20,250 bases of DNA from positions 1 to 20,250 of the forward strand of contig JAJJLU010004022.1 of assembly GCA_023807065.1 (NCBI GenBank), in the 5' to 3' direction. The stretch comes from Isotricha intestinalis (taxonomy: Eukaryota > Ciliophora > Litostomatea > Vestibuliferida > Isotrichidae). Under the pieces are notes generated by a model. The model had not been told where the DNA came from. It ran no database searches and worked only from the letters and a program-made list of their open reading frames with translations. Below, piece after piece: positions 1-7,879 of the stretch. The first letter of the stretch is position 1; every line of letters begins with the position of its first letter. Made by a program: the position numbers and the translations under genes.

Positions 1-3000
1 CCATATAATAATCTTGATTTATGAAAATATCCAAATATTAACATAATTGATTTAACACTAAAATATCTTTTATTTAATACATAATTTCTTGTAAAATATT
101 CACTTAATTTTTTATCAATAATACCTATATGACTATTAATTTTCATTTTATTATCAATAGTAATACCTAAATATTTATATTGTTTTATAATTGGATATCC
201 TTCAATTTCACTTCTATCATCTGTACCTTTTAATATCATAATACCACTTTTCTTTTTATTAACATCTATTCCATTTAATATACTCCATTTTTCAATTTTA
301 TTTAATACATTTAATAATTGATTTAATCCTTCACATAAAATACATAAATCATCTGCATAAGCTAATATTTCATATGAATTTTGATTTAATTCTTTAATTA
401 AATCATTAATATATAAATTAAATAACATAGGAGATATTAAACTACCTTGTAATACTCCATTATTAACATTAATACAAATATTATCATTAGATATTTTTAA
501 TTTTGCTTTTGAATATAATAATTTAATACTTCCTATTATATCTTCTGATATTCCTTGTTCTATTAATTTATTAAATAATCTTTTATGTATTACTTTATCA
601 TATGCATTTTTTAAATCAATAAATACTAAATATTTAGTATAAAAATTTTTTTCTTTTTTAATATCAAATACTTTTTGTCTTAATTTTAATAAATTTAATT
701 CAGTTCCACATCCTCTTATAAATCCAATTTGTTTATTACATAATATTTTCTTTTCATTAATTTCATTAATTAATCTAGTTAAAATAGCAGATTCAATTAA
801 TTTTAAAAATGTACTAGATATAGCAATTGGTCTAATATTATTAATATCTCCTACTTCATCTGCTTTTTTATTCAAACAAAATAATCTACTAGTTGTTATT
901 TCTTCAGGTATTACACCAGGTATTAAATATCTATTTAATATTATTTTTAAATTTTCATATACTGGATTTAAATTTTCTATTTTCTTTAATGCTTTTTTAA
1001 TAGATTTTCCAGGAATTAAATCCCAACTTGTTGCTTTATTTCTAACTACATTTTTACATCCATATATTATATCTTCAGTTGTAATATTTATTACTTTATC
1101 ATTAATATCAAAATAATATTCTTTGTATCCTTTATCTCCTAATAAATCTTTATATTTTTTAATTATTTCTTCATTTATTTCTTTTTTATTTAATGTAATT
1201 TTAATTTTATCATTATTAATTATTTTTAAATTTTTTAATACATCTGTATTTCTATTAATATAAGTATAAAATCTTAATCTTAAAAAATATTCTTTTACAT
1301 TATTTTTAATTCTTAATTCTTGTAAATGTTTTAAAAATATATGCCAATTTTCTGTTTTATGTCTATGTATTAATTTTTTTAATCCAAATACATCTCCTTT
1401 CTTTTGCATTTCTTTAATTACTTCAATTATTTTCTTAATTTGATTACTTCTAAATTTAAATTTTCTTCTTCTTGTTTTAAAATTAAATTTATTATCATGT
1501 AATAATCTTAATAATTTTACTTCAGGTACTTCACTTTTAAATACATCTATTAATTTATTACTAATATCATCTATTTTATTATTAGCTATATTATATGGTT
1601 CAATTATTTCTTTAACTCTATCTAATTTTCTTTTCTTATCTTCAAGAAATTCAATACTTAATGCTCTATGATCTGTTGTAACTAATTTCTTTAATATATT
1701 AAAATTTAAATTATCAATTCCATATGTTATCATATAATCTAAATATGATTGTTTAATTTTACCATTTACTTCCTGTTCTCTAGTATATTCATTTTTATTT
1801 CTACTATACCATATTTTAAAACCTAAAATTTCAATTTCTTTAGATAATTGATTTTCTATTACACCTCTATTCATATTTAAATCTCCAAATAATACTAAAG
1901 TTAAATTATTATATTTGTATCTTAATAATTTTAATCTTTGTATAAGTTCTTGTAATCTATAATTATGTTCTTCATTAGGAGGTAAATAAGTACAATATAT
2001 AATAAAATTTCCTCCTTTTGTATTTGCCATTCTAATTAAATTATAATCATCTTCTATATCTTTAAAACAATTATTTAAGTAATATATATCTTTATAAATT
2101 AATCCTACTTCTTGTTTATTTGATAATTCTAATTTATAACCTTTTATATTAAATTTTGCTTTTCCTAATTTACATTCATTTAATAACATAAAATCTGGTC
2201 TATCCTCATCTAATATATTAGAAATTAAAGCTCTATTAGTTTCATTCAATGTTAATATATTTTCACCATATATTTTTATTTTTAAATTATCAGCATTGAA
2301 ATAATTTAATATATGATTACCACCACCTATTTGATTAACTAATATATCATTTCTATCTATTTCTAACATATCATCTAAAGACATTATATATCTATAATTT
2401 CTCTGTGTTTCAATTTCTACATAATCATTAGCTAAAGTATAATTAACTATACAATCTTTTATATTTCCATCATGAATATCTCTACAATGATTTTTTAATT
2501 CATATAAACTTCTATAAATTTTAAATAAATGTTTATTATTATCATTTATACCTGAGCAATAATAACATATACATTTAGTAAATAGTTTACATAACTCATC
2601 AGTTAAATTTAAAGTATGCATTAAATCTATAGTTTTAAAATCATTTATTTTATCTTTTTCATTAATTTTGTCTATAATTATATTTTCATAATTATCAATA
2701 ATATATCCAACACCATTTTTCTTAATATTATCACTATTAAAGTGTTCTAATAAATTACTTAATTTGATACACTCAATAATATTATTATAATTGACTTTTT
2801 TCTTTATATCTAATTTTCTATTATCTTGAATTACTCTATAATAATTATTATATTCTTTTAATTTTTTTATTCTAGAATATACAGTAAATAATTTCCATTC
2901 ACTCTTACCTTGTCTACTTCCTATAACTTTACCTGTTTTACCACTTATCACATTTTTAATTTCAAATTTACTAAAATCTATTTCCTCATTTGAATTAGGA

Positions 3001-3299
3001 TCAATACCACAAATTATTTTTCTAATTTTTATTAATTTTTTATTAGAAATACCATTTGCTTTTTTATATCTTAATGAACTATAATGATTAACATTTTCAT
3101 GATTTTTATATATATCTAATAATAAACCGAAATTACCTATTCCATTTTCATTCATTATTATTTTTTTTACTTGATCTTTTTTAGTTTTTAAACATTTAGA
3201 ACTATTAATAATTCTCATAAAATACATAATTTTTATTCCACATATTATACTAAAAACTTGTGCTTCAGTACCTGTACCAAATGTTTTATCATTTCTCAT
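1..3299 (-). CDS. Non-LTR retrotransposon polyprotein (zinc finger, AP-type endonuclease, reverse transcriptase), 3' end outside window
   Basis: The reading frame is open from the first ATG at 3299 to the window edge, about 1,099 codons without a stop, so the C-terminus is missing only because the window ends. Residues 245-276 hold a C-x2-C...H-x4-H zinc finger (C245, C248, H271, H276). An APE/EEP endonuclease follows, with the catalytic Glu in LNE at 375, GDLN at 472-475 and TDHR at 542-545. The reverse transcriptase has FIDLKNAYDKV (Asp 895), a VLQGSLISPMLF block and YADD at 981-984, followed by the usual W...G..VN.KKS stretch. Such proteins nick target DNA and prime reverse transcription on the nick. 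All catalytic signatures that I can see are present, so the copy may be active or recently inserted. The frame also stays open upstream of the ATG, so the true start or a 5' truncation is uncertain. Confidence 0.93.
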   Translation of the reverse strand, partial: MRNDKTFGTGTEAQVFSIICGIKIMYFMRIINSSKCLKTKKDQVKKIIMNENGIGNFGLLLDIYKNHENVNHYSSLRYKKANGISNKKLIKIRKIICGIDPNSNEEIDFSKFEIKNVISGKTGKVIGSRQGKSEWKLFTVYSRIKKLKEYNNYYRVIQDNRKLDIKKKVNYNNIIECIKLSNLLEHFNSDNIKKNGVGYIIDNYENIIIDKINEKDKINDFKTIDLMHTLNLTDELCKLFTKCICYYCSGINDNNKHLFKIYRSLYELKNHCRDIHDGNIKDCIVNYTLANDYVEIETQRNYRYIMSLDDMLEIDRNDILVNQIGGGNHILNYFNADNLKIKIYGENILTLNETNRALISNILDEDRPDFMLLNECKLGKAKFNIKGYKLELSNKQEVGLIYKDIYYLNNCFKDIEDDYNLIRMANTKGGNFIIYCTYLPPNEEHNYRLQELIQRLKLLRYKYNNLTLVLFGDLNMNRGVIENQLSKEIEILGFKIWYSRNKNEYTREQEVNGKIKQSYLDYMITYGIDNLNFNILKKLVTTDHRALSIEFLEDKKRKLDRVKEIIEPYNIANNKIDDISNKLIDVFKSEVPEVKLLRLLHDNKFNFKTRRRKFKFRSNQIKKIIEVIKEMQKKGDVFGLKKLIHRHKTENWHIFLKHLQELRIKNNVKEYFLRLRFYTYINRNTDVLKNLKIINNDKIKITLNKKEINEEIIKKYKDLLGDKGYKEYYFDINDKVINITTEDIIYGCKNVVRNKATSWDLIPGKSIKKALKKIENLNPVYENLKIILNRYLIPGVIPEEITTSRLFCLNKKADEVGDINNIRPIAISSTFLKLIESAILTRLINEINEKKILCNKQIGFIRGCGTELNLLKLRQKVFDIKKEKNFYTKYLVFIDLKNAYDKVIHKRLFNKLIEQGISEDIIGSIKLLYSKAKLKISNDNICINVNNGVLQGSLISPMLFNLYINDLIKELNQNSYEILAYADDLCILCEGLNQLLNVLNKIEKWSILNGIDVNKKKSGIMILKGTDDRSEIEGYPIIKQYKYLGITIDNKMKINSHIGIIDKKLSEYFTRNYVLNKRYFSVKSIMLIFGYFHKSRLLY

Positions 3300-3359
3300 T
3301 CTGGATAAATAATTCTTTTTTTCAACTTCAGTCTCAAATAATTCATTTGTTACAATTTT
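1..3359 (-). mobile_element. LINE-type (APE-clade) non-LTR retrotransposon abutting a tRNA gene
   Basis: The visible part covers the whole coding region up to beyond the RT palm. No LTR, gag-pol protease or integrase is seen. The 5' boundary is placed at the T16 run just downstream of the tRNA-Ile gene, because the peptide encoded from 3359 downward (IVTNELFETEVEKKNYLSR before the first Met) still looks coding. The 3' UTR, tail and target-site duplication lie outside the window, so the ends are not proven. Element and tRNA are transcribed in the same direction. Confidence 0.8.
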
Positions 3360-3375
3360 AAAAAAAAAAAAAAAA
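3360..3375 (-). terminator. T16 run, Pol III terminator of the tRNA
   Basis: On the minus strand the tRNA 3' end is followed after 7 nt by sixteen T residues, far more than the four or so needed for RNA polymerase III termination. It also marks the junction with the retrotransposon. Confidence 0.7.
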
Positions 3376-3382
3376 TTTTGTT

Positions 3383-3462
3383 TAGTCTCAGCAGGGATTT
3401 GAACCCACGACCTTCGCGTAACGTTATTAGCACGACGCTCTAACCAACTGAGCTATGAGACC
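3383..3462 (-). tRNA. tRNA-Ile (anticodon AAU) with a 5-nt insertion in the anticodon loop
   Basis: The minus strand folds as a cloverleaf: acceptor GGTCTCA/TGAGACT (first pair G-U), D stem GCTC/GAGC, anticodon stem TCGTG/CGCGA, and T stem GTGGG closing on the 3' strand CCCTGC with one bulged T. The internal promoter boxes are canonical (A box TAGCTCAGTTGG, B box GGTTCAAATCC). The loop reads CTAATAACGTTA, 12 nt instead of 7. Removing 5 nt after position 37 restores CTAATAA with anticodon AAT, exactly the place where nuclear tRNA introns sit. Either this is an extremely short tRNA intron, or the gene is a slightly damaged pseudogene; the bulged T stem argues for caution. CCA is not encoded. 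Confidence 0.85.
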
Positions 3463-3676
3463 TCACTTAATAATTTATTAATTTAATTGGATTGTTTTAT
3501 AATTTTCTTATTTATATTTTTTTTATTTATTCATTTTATAAAAAATAAAACATATTATTCCAAACAAACATTTTATATTTCTAAATCTTAATTAATTGAA
3601 TAAATGAAATAACTTTTTATAAATCTTTAAAATGTGTCGAATTTTTTTTAATTTTTAAAGAAAAAAACACATAAAA

Positions 3677-4237
3677 ATGGAATTTAAAATAAAATTAGAA
3701 AATGTATGTTATCAAAGTCAATCAATGGCAGAGAGTTTCTTATGTATTAATTGTCAATATTTAAAATTTGATCAATATTTACTTGAATGTGGCCATTATT
3801 TATGTGAAAAATGTTTAAAAAAAATTAAAGAATGTCCAGAACATAAGATAAAAATTATACCTCAAAGTTTATTCAAAGCAAAAGTAATGGATGAAATTAT
3901 CAAAAATAAAATTAAATGTTTTTGTATTAATAGAATTAAAGGATGTGAATGGATTGGATTATTAAAAGAATTATGTGAAAATCATATATATAATTGTATT
4001 TTTAAACAAGAAAAAAATATAATAAATAATGAAATTTTAGGTAGAAAACATTTAAATAAAGAACCTAAATTTATTGATTTAAATGTTATTGAATTATCTG
4101 ATGATGATAATAAAAATAATAAAAAACATTCAAAAAATAAAAAAAGATATATAAGAAGTTCTAGTTCTGATTTTTCTGAAGAAATTATTAATTTAGGAGA
4201 TACTCCTCCAAGAATAATAAATCTAATAGATGATTAA
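3677..4237 (+). CDS. RING plus TRAF-type zinc finger protein with C-terminal SUMO-interacting-like motifs; candidate E3 ubiquitin ligase
   Basis: 186 residues. A RING-like finger uses C23, C26, C38, H40, C43, C46, C53 and H56 (the last ligand is His where Cys is usual). It is followed by a TRAF-type zinc finger (C83, C90 in GCEW, H103, C107). RING-TRAF proteins are typically E3 ubiquitin ligases, the RING recruiting the E2. The C-terminal third (110-186) is low-complexity and charged. It contains three hydrophobic cores beside acidic residues: VIELSDDD (137-144), IINLGD (170-175) and IINLIDD (180-186, the very C-terminus), plus a serine/acid patch (161-169). These fit the SUMO-interacting motif pattern, hence a possible SUMO-targeted ligase. 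Domain assignment is strong; E3 activity and SUMO binding are inference. The start is the first ATG, behind an A-rich leader. Confidence 0.85.
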   Translation: MEFKIKLENVCYQSQSMAESFLCINCQYLKFDQYLLECGHYLCEKCLKKIKECPEHKIKIIPQSLFKAKVMDEIIKNKIKCFCINRIKGCEWIGLLKELCENHIYNCIFKQEKNIINNEILGRKHLNKEPKFIDLNVIELSDDDNKNNKKHSKNKKRYIRSSSSDFSEEIINLGDTPPRIINLIDD

Positions 4238-4337
4238 TTAAACAATAAAATTTATTTGTGTTTATTGTATATTAATTATAAAAATTATTTTTACAATTTA
4301 TATTACATAAAATATTTTATTTGTATTTTATAAAAAA

Positions 4338-4548
4338 ATGAAAAAAAAAATTGAATTTATTTCAGATAAAAAAGTTTTTATTTTAGATGTAAAAAAAATG
4401 AATAATATATCAGAAATTGAATTTAAATCCAATTAAAGATGAAATGACAAAAGAAGAAGTAGAAGTTTGTGGGATCTGTCTATATGGAATTTATATAATT
4501 TTTCAAACTAAAATAGTTTTATTAATATTATACAACCAATTTCAATGA
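4338..4548 (+). pseudogene. Frameshifted remnant of a small zinc-finger-like gene
   Basis: An ATG at 4338 opens 32 codons ending at TAA 4434-4436. A second frame, overlapping from about 4426, continues NPIKDEMTKEEVEVCGICLYG and ends at TGA 4546-4548. Joined by one indel near 4421-4430, they would give a single protein of about 70 residues. The VCGICLYG segment resembles the first Cys pair of a RING finger, but no further ligands follow, so the remnant is also truncated. It sits 100 bp behind the RING/TRAF gene. Origin as a decayed E3-like gene is inference. Confidence 0.35.
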
Positions 4549-5273
4549 ATTACTTCCAATCTATTAATTTTTTCAAAAATGTTAATTACAAAATTTAATA
4601 ATCACTCTTCAGAAAACAAGATTTTTAAAACATAAGATATTTTAAAAACATAATTCAATATTCACAAATTATATTTTAGAAAGTAATACAAATAATAAAA
4701 TTACATTCTTATTCAATCAAAGAGGATTTATATCCTTGATTTTTATTATAATTAATGTTCGTGAAATAAAAATCTTATAGTTTATAATTCATATTTTAAA
4801 TAATTGATAAACCATGAAAGATTTAGAATAAAATTAAAATTTAAAAATTGGATTAAAACTATTGTTTTAATAAATAACAATATTGATATGATGAGAAATA
4901 ACTAGTCAGATAAGTAGTTGATAATTTAACTATGATTTGAATTGGAAAAAAAGAATTTCTTATAAGATAAATAGTATATTAATGAAGTAATAACAAATTT
5001 AAATTAAAAGTATTTTGAGCTTTTATGAAAAAGGATATGTATACTATTAAAGATTTATCAAATATTAAAATGCTGAATCAAAATAATTTTAATGATGAGA
5101 GAAGTGATTTGATGTATTATTGTAAATTATACAAATAAATTATATAATAAACATAAAAAACAAAAAAAAGCTAAAGAAAAGACAATAAAAAAATAAAACA
5201 AAAAAAAAATATCAAATAATAAAATAAAATCTTAATATAAATAACAAAAAAATGAAATATTAAACTATAAAAA
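4549..5273. other. Spacer, no recognisable gene
   Basis: About 0.7 kb of very AT-rich sequence with frequent stops in the frames I read. The longest coding-like piece that I noted is a 36-codon frame around 5033-5140 on the plus strand, with no recognisable motif. The last 100 bp is A-rich and probably includes the leader of the Skp1 gene. Confidence 0.4.
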
Positions 5274-5732
5274 ATGTCAATAACATTATTAAGTAATGAC
5301 AATCAATCGAGTAAAATATCAAAAGAAGCATGTTTAAAGTCAAAATATCTTCAAACTCAAATAGAGAATGGTAAAACAGAAATAGAATTAGAAGATATAA
5401 AAGGAGAGCCATTAGAATATGTAGTTCAATATCTTGAACATTATAAAAATTTAGAGCCAAAGCCAATTCCAGAAACTTTATCAGGAAATGATTTAAGTAA
5501 AGATGTTGATAAATGGGATTTTGAATTCATTGATGGTTTAAGTTATGAAAATGCTTTTCATTTAATTAATGCTGGAGTTATTCTTGAATTGGATCATTTA
5601 CATGATTTAGCTTGTGCTAAAATTGCTGCTTTTATGAAAGGTAAAACACCTGAAGAAGTTAATAAGGAATTTACTATTGAATGTCAATTAACACAAGAAG
5701 AAGCTAAAGAATTAGGATTGGATGCGAATTAA
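5274..5732 (+). CDS. skp1: Skp1-like SCF ubiquitin ligase adaptor
   Basis: 152 residues with the Skp1 layout: N-terminal POZ fold (about 1-68, beginning SITLLSNDNQ), acidic/proline linker, then the dimerisation/F-box-binding half with WDFEF (81-85), YENAFHLINAGVILELDHL (91-109) and MKGKTPEEVNKEFTI (121-135). Skp1 bridges cullin-1 and F-box proteins in SCF ligases in cytoplasm and nucleus. The linker and the C-terminus are short. The protein stops after LTQEEAKELGLDAN and lacks the final ENQW(C) helix that completes the F-box pocket in animal and fungal Skp1. Pro126 in GKTPEE corresponds to the proline that is hydroxylated and glycosylated in Dictyostelium Skp1; modification here is not shown. 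Family call is firm; divergence suggests one of several paralogues. Confidence 0.9.
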   Translation: MSITLLSNDNQSSKISKEACLKSKYLQTQIENGKTEIELEDIKGEPLEYVVQYLEHYKNLEPKPIPETLSGNDLSKDVDKWDFEFIDGLSYENAFHLINAGVILELDHLHDLACAKIAAFMKGKTPEEVNKEFTIECQLTQEEAKELGLDAN

Positions 5733-7294
5733 ATATTTATTTATTTTTTTTTTTGAGAAGTTTTCTCTTTTTTTTGTTTTTTAATTTAAATAAATTTAAA
5801 ATTGAATATATTTTTTTATTTTATTTTTGTCAATTATTTTATGAATTTTTTTATTAATCAAAAACTCTTTATTATACATTAAATATTTTCATAAAAATTT
5901 ATTGAGAAAATTAATTTAATACAAATCATTTTCTTTTTATAATACCATTTTCATATCCTATTTTGTAAGTCCCAAGCTTCCTTTATATTTAATGAAAAAC
6001 ATCATTTATATTCTGATTTTTTCAAAAATCAAATATTCTTTTTAAGAAAGAATAGATTTTCACTAAATTAATTTTGATTAAAATATTTTTTGAAATCATT
6101 ATTTTATAAAGTATTTTAACATTTTTAATCAATTTAGTCTATGATTACTAGGATTTTTACTTAAATTAGATTATAATTTATATTCAAATAAATAATATTT
6201 CCCAGAGTGAGTATCCTCAATCTATATCACTCAAAAACATTTGTCTTGAAAATTAATGGATTAATATAATTTAAAAAATGTTAAATTATTCTAGATAACC
6301 AAAGTATGATTCATCAATAGAAATTCTTTTATTAATATATATCATTATATGTTTCTCACTTTTTAACATTTAAATCTTGCCAATGTAAATATAACTTTAA
6401 AAATTAATCAAAAATTACCTAAACTTTCTAAAACATCTCATTTACTTCTTTCAATTCCTTGATGAGCATTAACTAAACAACTTTTTTAAATTTTATATGG
6501 TAGATACATTGTGAAATTATCCTGTTTATTATCACTATACAAATATTGATAATAATGAAAAGATATCATTAATTGTATTTTATCTGTATATATATTTTTA
6601 TGAAAAATGATTGTTTTTGGGATTGGAAAATATTTGAATCTTTTTTTTTCCTAAGTTGAAAGATTTTGATTATTCCTAAATATCCTTTAAAGAAATTGAA
6701 TTTAAAATAATCTAATTCTAATGACATTATTTGATTTTTGGAATTTCTCTTCTTCTTTTTATTTTTGATTGTCTTTTGATTCTTATCAATAGCTGAAAAT
6801 ATTATTCTAAAGGGATCTTTTCCTTTTCTTTTATATTAAGATTTTCATATTCAAAGTTAATTTCTTCTTTATCACCCTTTTTGACAGTTTATAATTTTTT
6901 TATTTTTAGAGAGTTTCAAAAATTATGAAAAAATTAATTTTACATGAAACACTCAATATAAAAAAAATAAAAACAATTTACTGAATTGGGGGTATTATCA
7001 ATGCATAAATTCTAAATGATTTTTAATCCTTCATTTGAACCTAATAAAAATAATTATGAAAAGTAAAATAACAAAAATAATTTAAAAATTCAAAATGATG
7101 AATTAAAATATTGATTTATGATCTTATTTTATATATAATATATTAACTTTAAAATAGAAAATATTATAAATAAATCATTTTAATGAATAATATTTTTTAT
7201 TTAGTTACTTTTTGAGTTATGTTAAATTAATTAAATATTTGAAGTAAATTTAAAATTTGTTTTTCAATTTTTTCAAATTTAAATTTAAAAAATA
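5733..7294. other. 1.5-kb spacer with eroded minus-strand coding sequence
   Basis: No intact gene. Several minus-strand stretches read like protein but are broken by stops and frame changes. Around 6800-6880 there is a stretch beginning KGDKEEINFEYENLNIKEKE; 6361-6542 holds an integrase-like motif (separate entry); around 5950-5990 there is a coding-looking piece reading EAWDLQNRI followed by TGA. The plus strand shows nothing that I can defend. The pattern is best explained as an old, heavily decayed gene or mobile element. Confidence 0.4.
6361..6542 (-). pseudogene. Possible remnant of an integrase zinc-binding (HHCC) region
   Basis: One minus-strand frame reads, with stops shown as *, CLVNAHQGIERSK*DVLES, then LGNF*LIFKVIFTLARFKC*K. 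This resembles the HHCC domain that precedes the catalytic core of retroelement and Maverick-type integrases (H-x-G...S/T...FYW...C..CQ..K). Two of the stops fall where the family has its conserved Trp (NF*, TGG to TGA) and Gln (C*K, CAA to TAA). The first His and first Cys of the motif are not seen, and I could not identify a DDE core downstream. Short and decayed, so the family is uncertain. Confidence 0.3.
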
Positions 7295-7759
7295 ATGGGA
7301 GAAATTATTTTAGGTTGTAGTTTAGTTCTTTTAATTTTAGTTTTATTATTTATAAGAGAAAAAAAGAAAAATGATGAATCAAGATATATAAATTACCAAA
7401 TAAATCCATATTACCAAGATTCTTCTTTTATAAATAATTTTCATACTCCAATTAAAAGACAAAATCCTTTTTATTATTATTATCCAAATTATAGATATGT
7501 AAATCAAAATGAAAATTCTTTAAATAAATCAGGAAACAGTACAATTGTTAATAATTCTTTTATGAAAAATATTCAAATGAATCAAAATAAATCATTTGAT
7601 GCCATTGAAGAAGAAAATTTATTAAACAGAATTAATTATATAAATGGAATTAAAAGTAATATTAAAGGATTTGAGGAACTTGATTATGAAAAAAAAAATA
7701 AAAATTTCAAAACAATAAAAATGGAAGATTACTTAAATCCTAATATTAAATTTTTATAA
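7295..7759 (+). CDS. Small single-pass membrane protein, function unknown
   Basis: 154 residues. Residues 4-21 (IILGCSLVLLILVLLFI) form one strongly hydrophobic segment at the extreme N-terminus, followed at once by REKKKND. It reads as an uncleaved signal anchor with the basic, presumably cytosolic, C-terminal part on the other side. The rest is polar and rich in Asn, Tyr and Lys, includes an NPFYYYYPNYRY patch near residue 60, and ends with a charged stretch (ELDYEKKNKNFKTIKMEDYL). No enzymatic motif is visible. The start is the first ATG after an AT-rich leader. A real gene is likely because of the intact hydrophobic-then-charged organisation; I do not recognise the family. Confidence 0.7.
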   Translation: MGEIILGCSLVLLILVLLFIREKKKNDESRYINYQINPYYQDSSFINNFHTPIKRQNPFYYYYPNYRYVNQNENSLNKSGNSTIVNNSFMKNIQMNQNKSFDAIEEENLLNRINYINGIKSNIKGFEELDYEKKNKNFKTIKMEDYLNPNIKFL

Positions 7760-7879
7760 TTAAATATAATCTTTTTCAAAAGTCTAATTATAAAAAAATA
7801 AATAGTTAAATAAAATAACATTAAAAATTCATTAAAGAAATTAACAAAAAAAATTATAAAAAAAATCTCACAAAAAAAT

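Noticed and set aside
5260..5466. Minus-strand ORF over the Skp1 gene
   Set aside because: Antisense shadow of a well-supported Skp1 coding region.
5733..7294. TGA as tryptophan
   Set aside because: Reading TGA as Trp improves some decayed minus-strand frames, but roughly a dozen Trp codons in intact genes are all TGG, so nonsense mutation is simpler.
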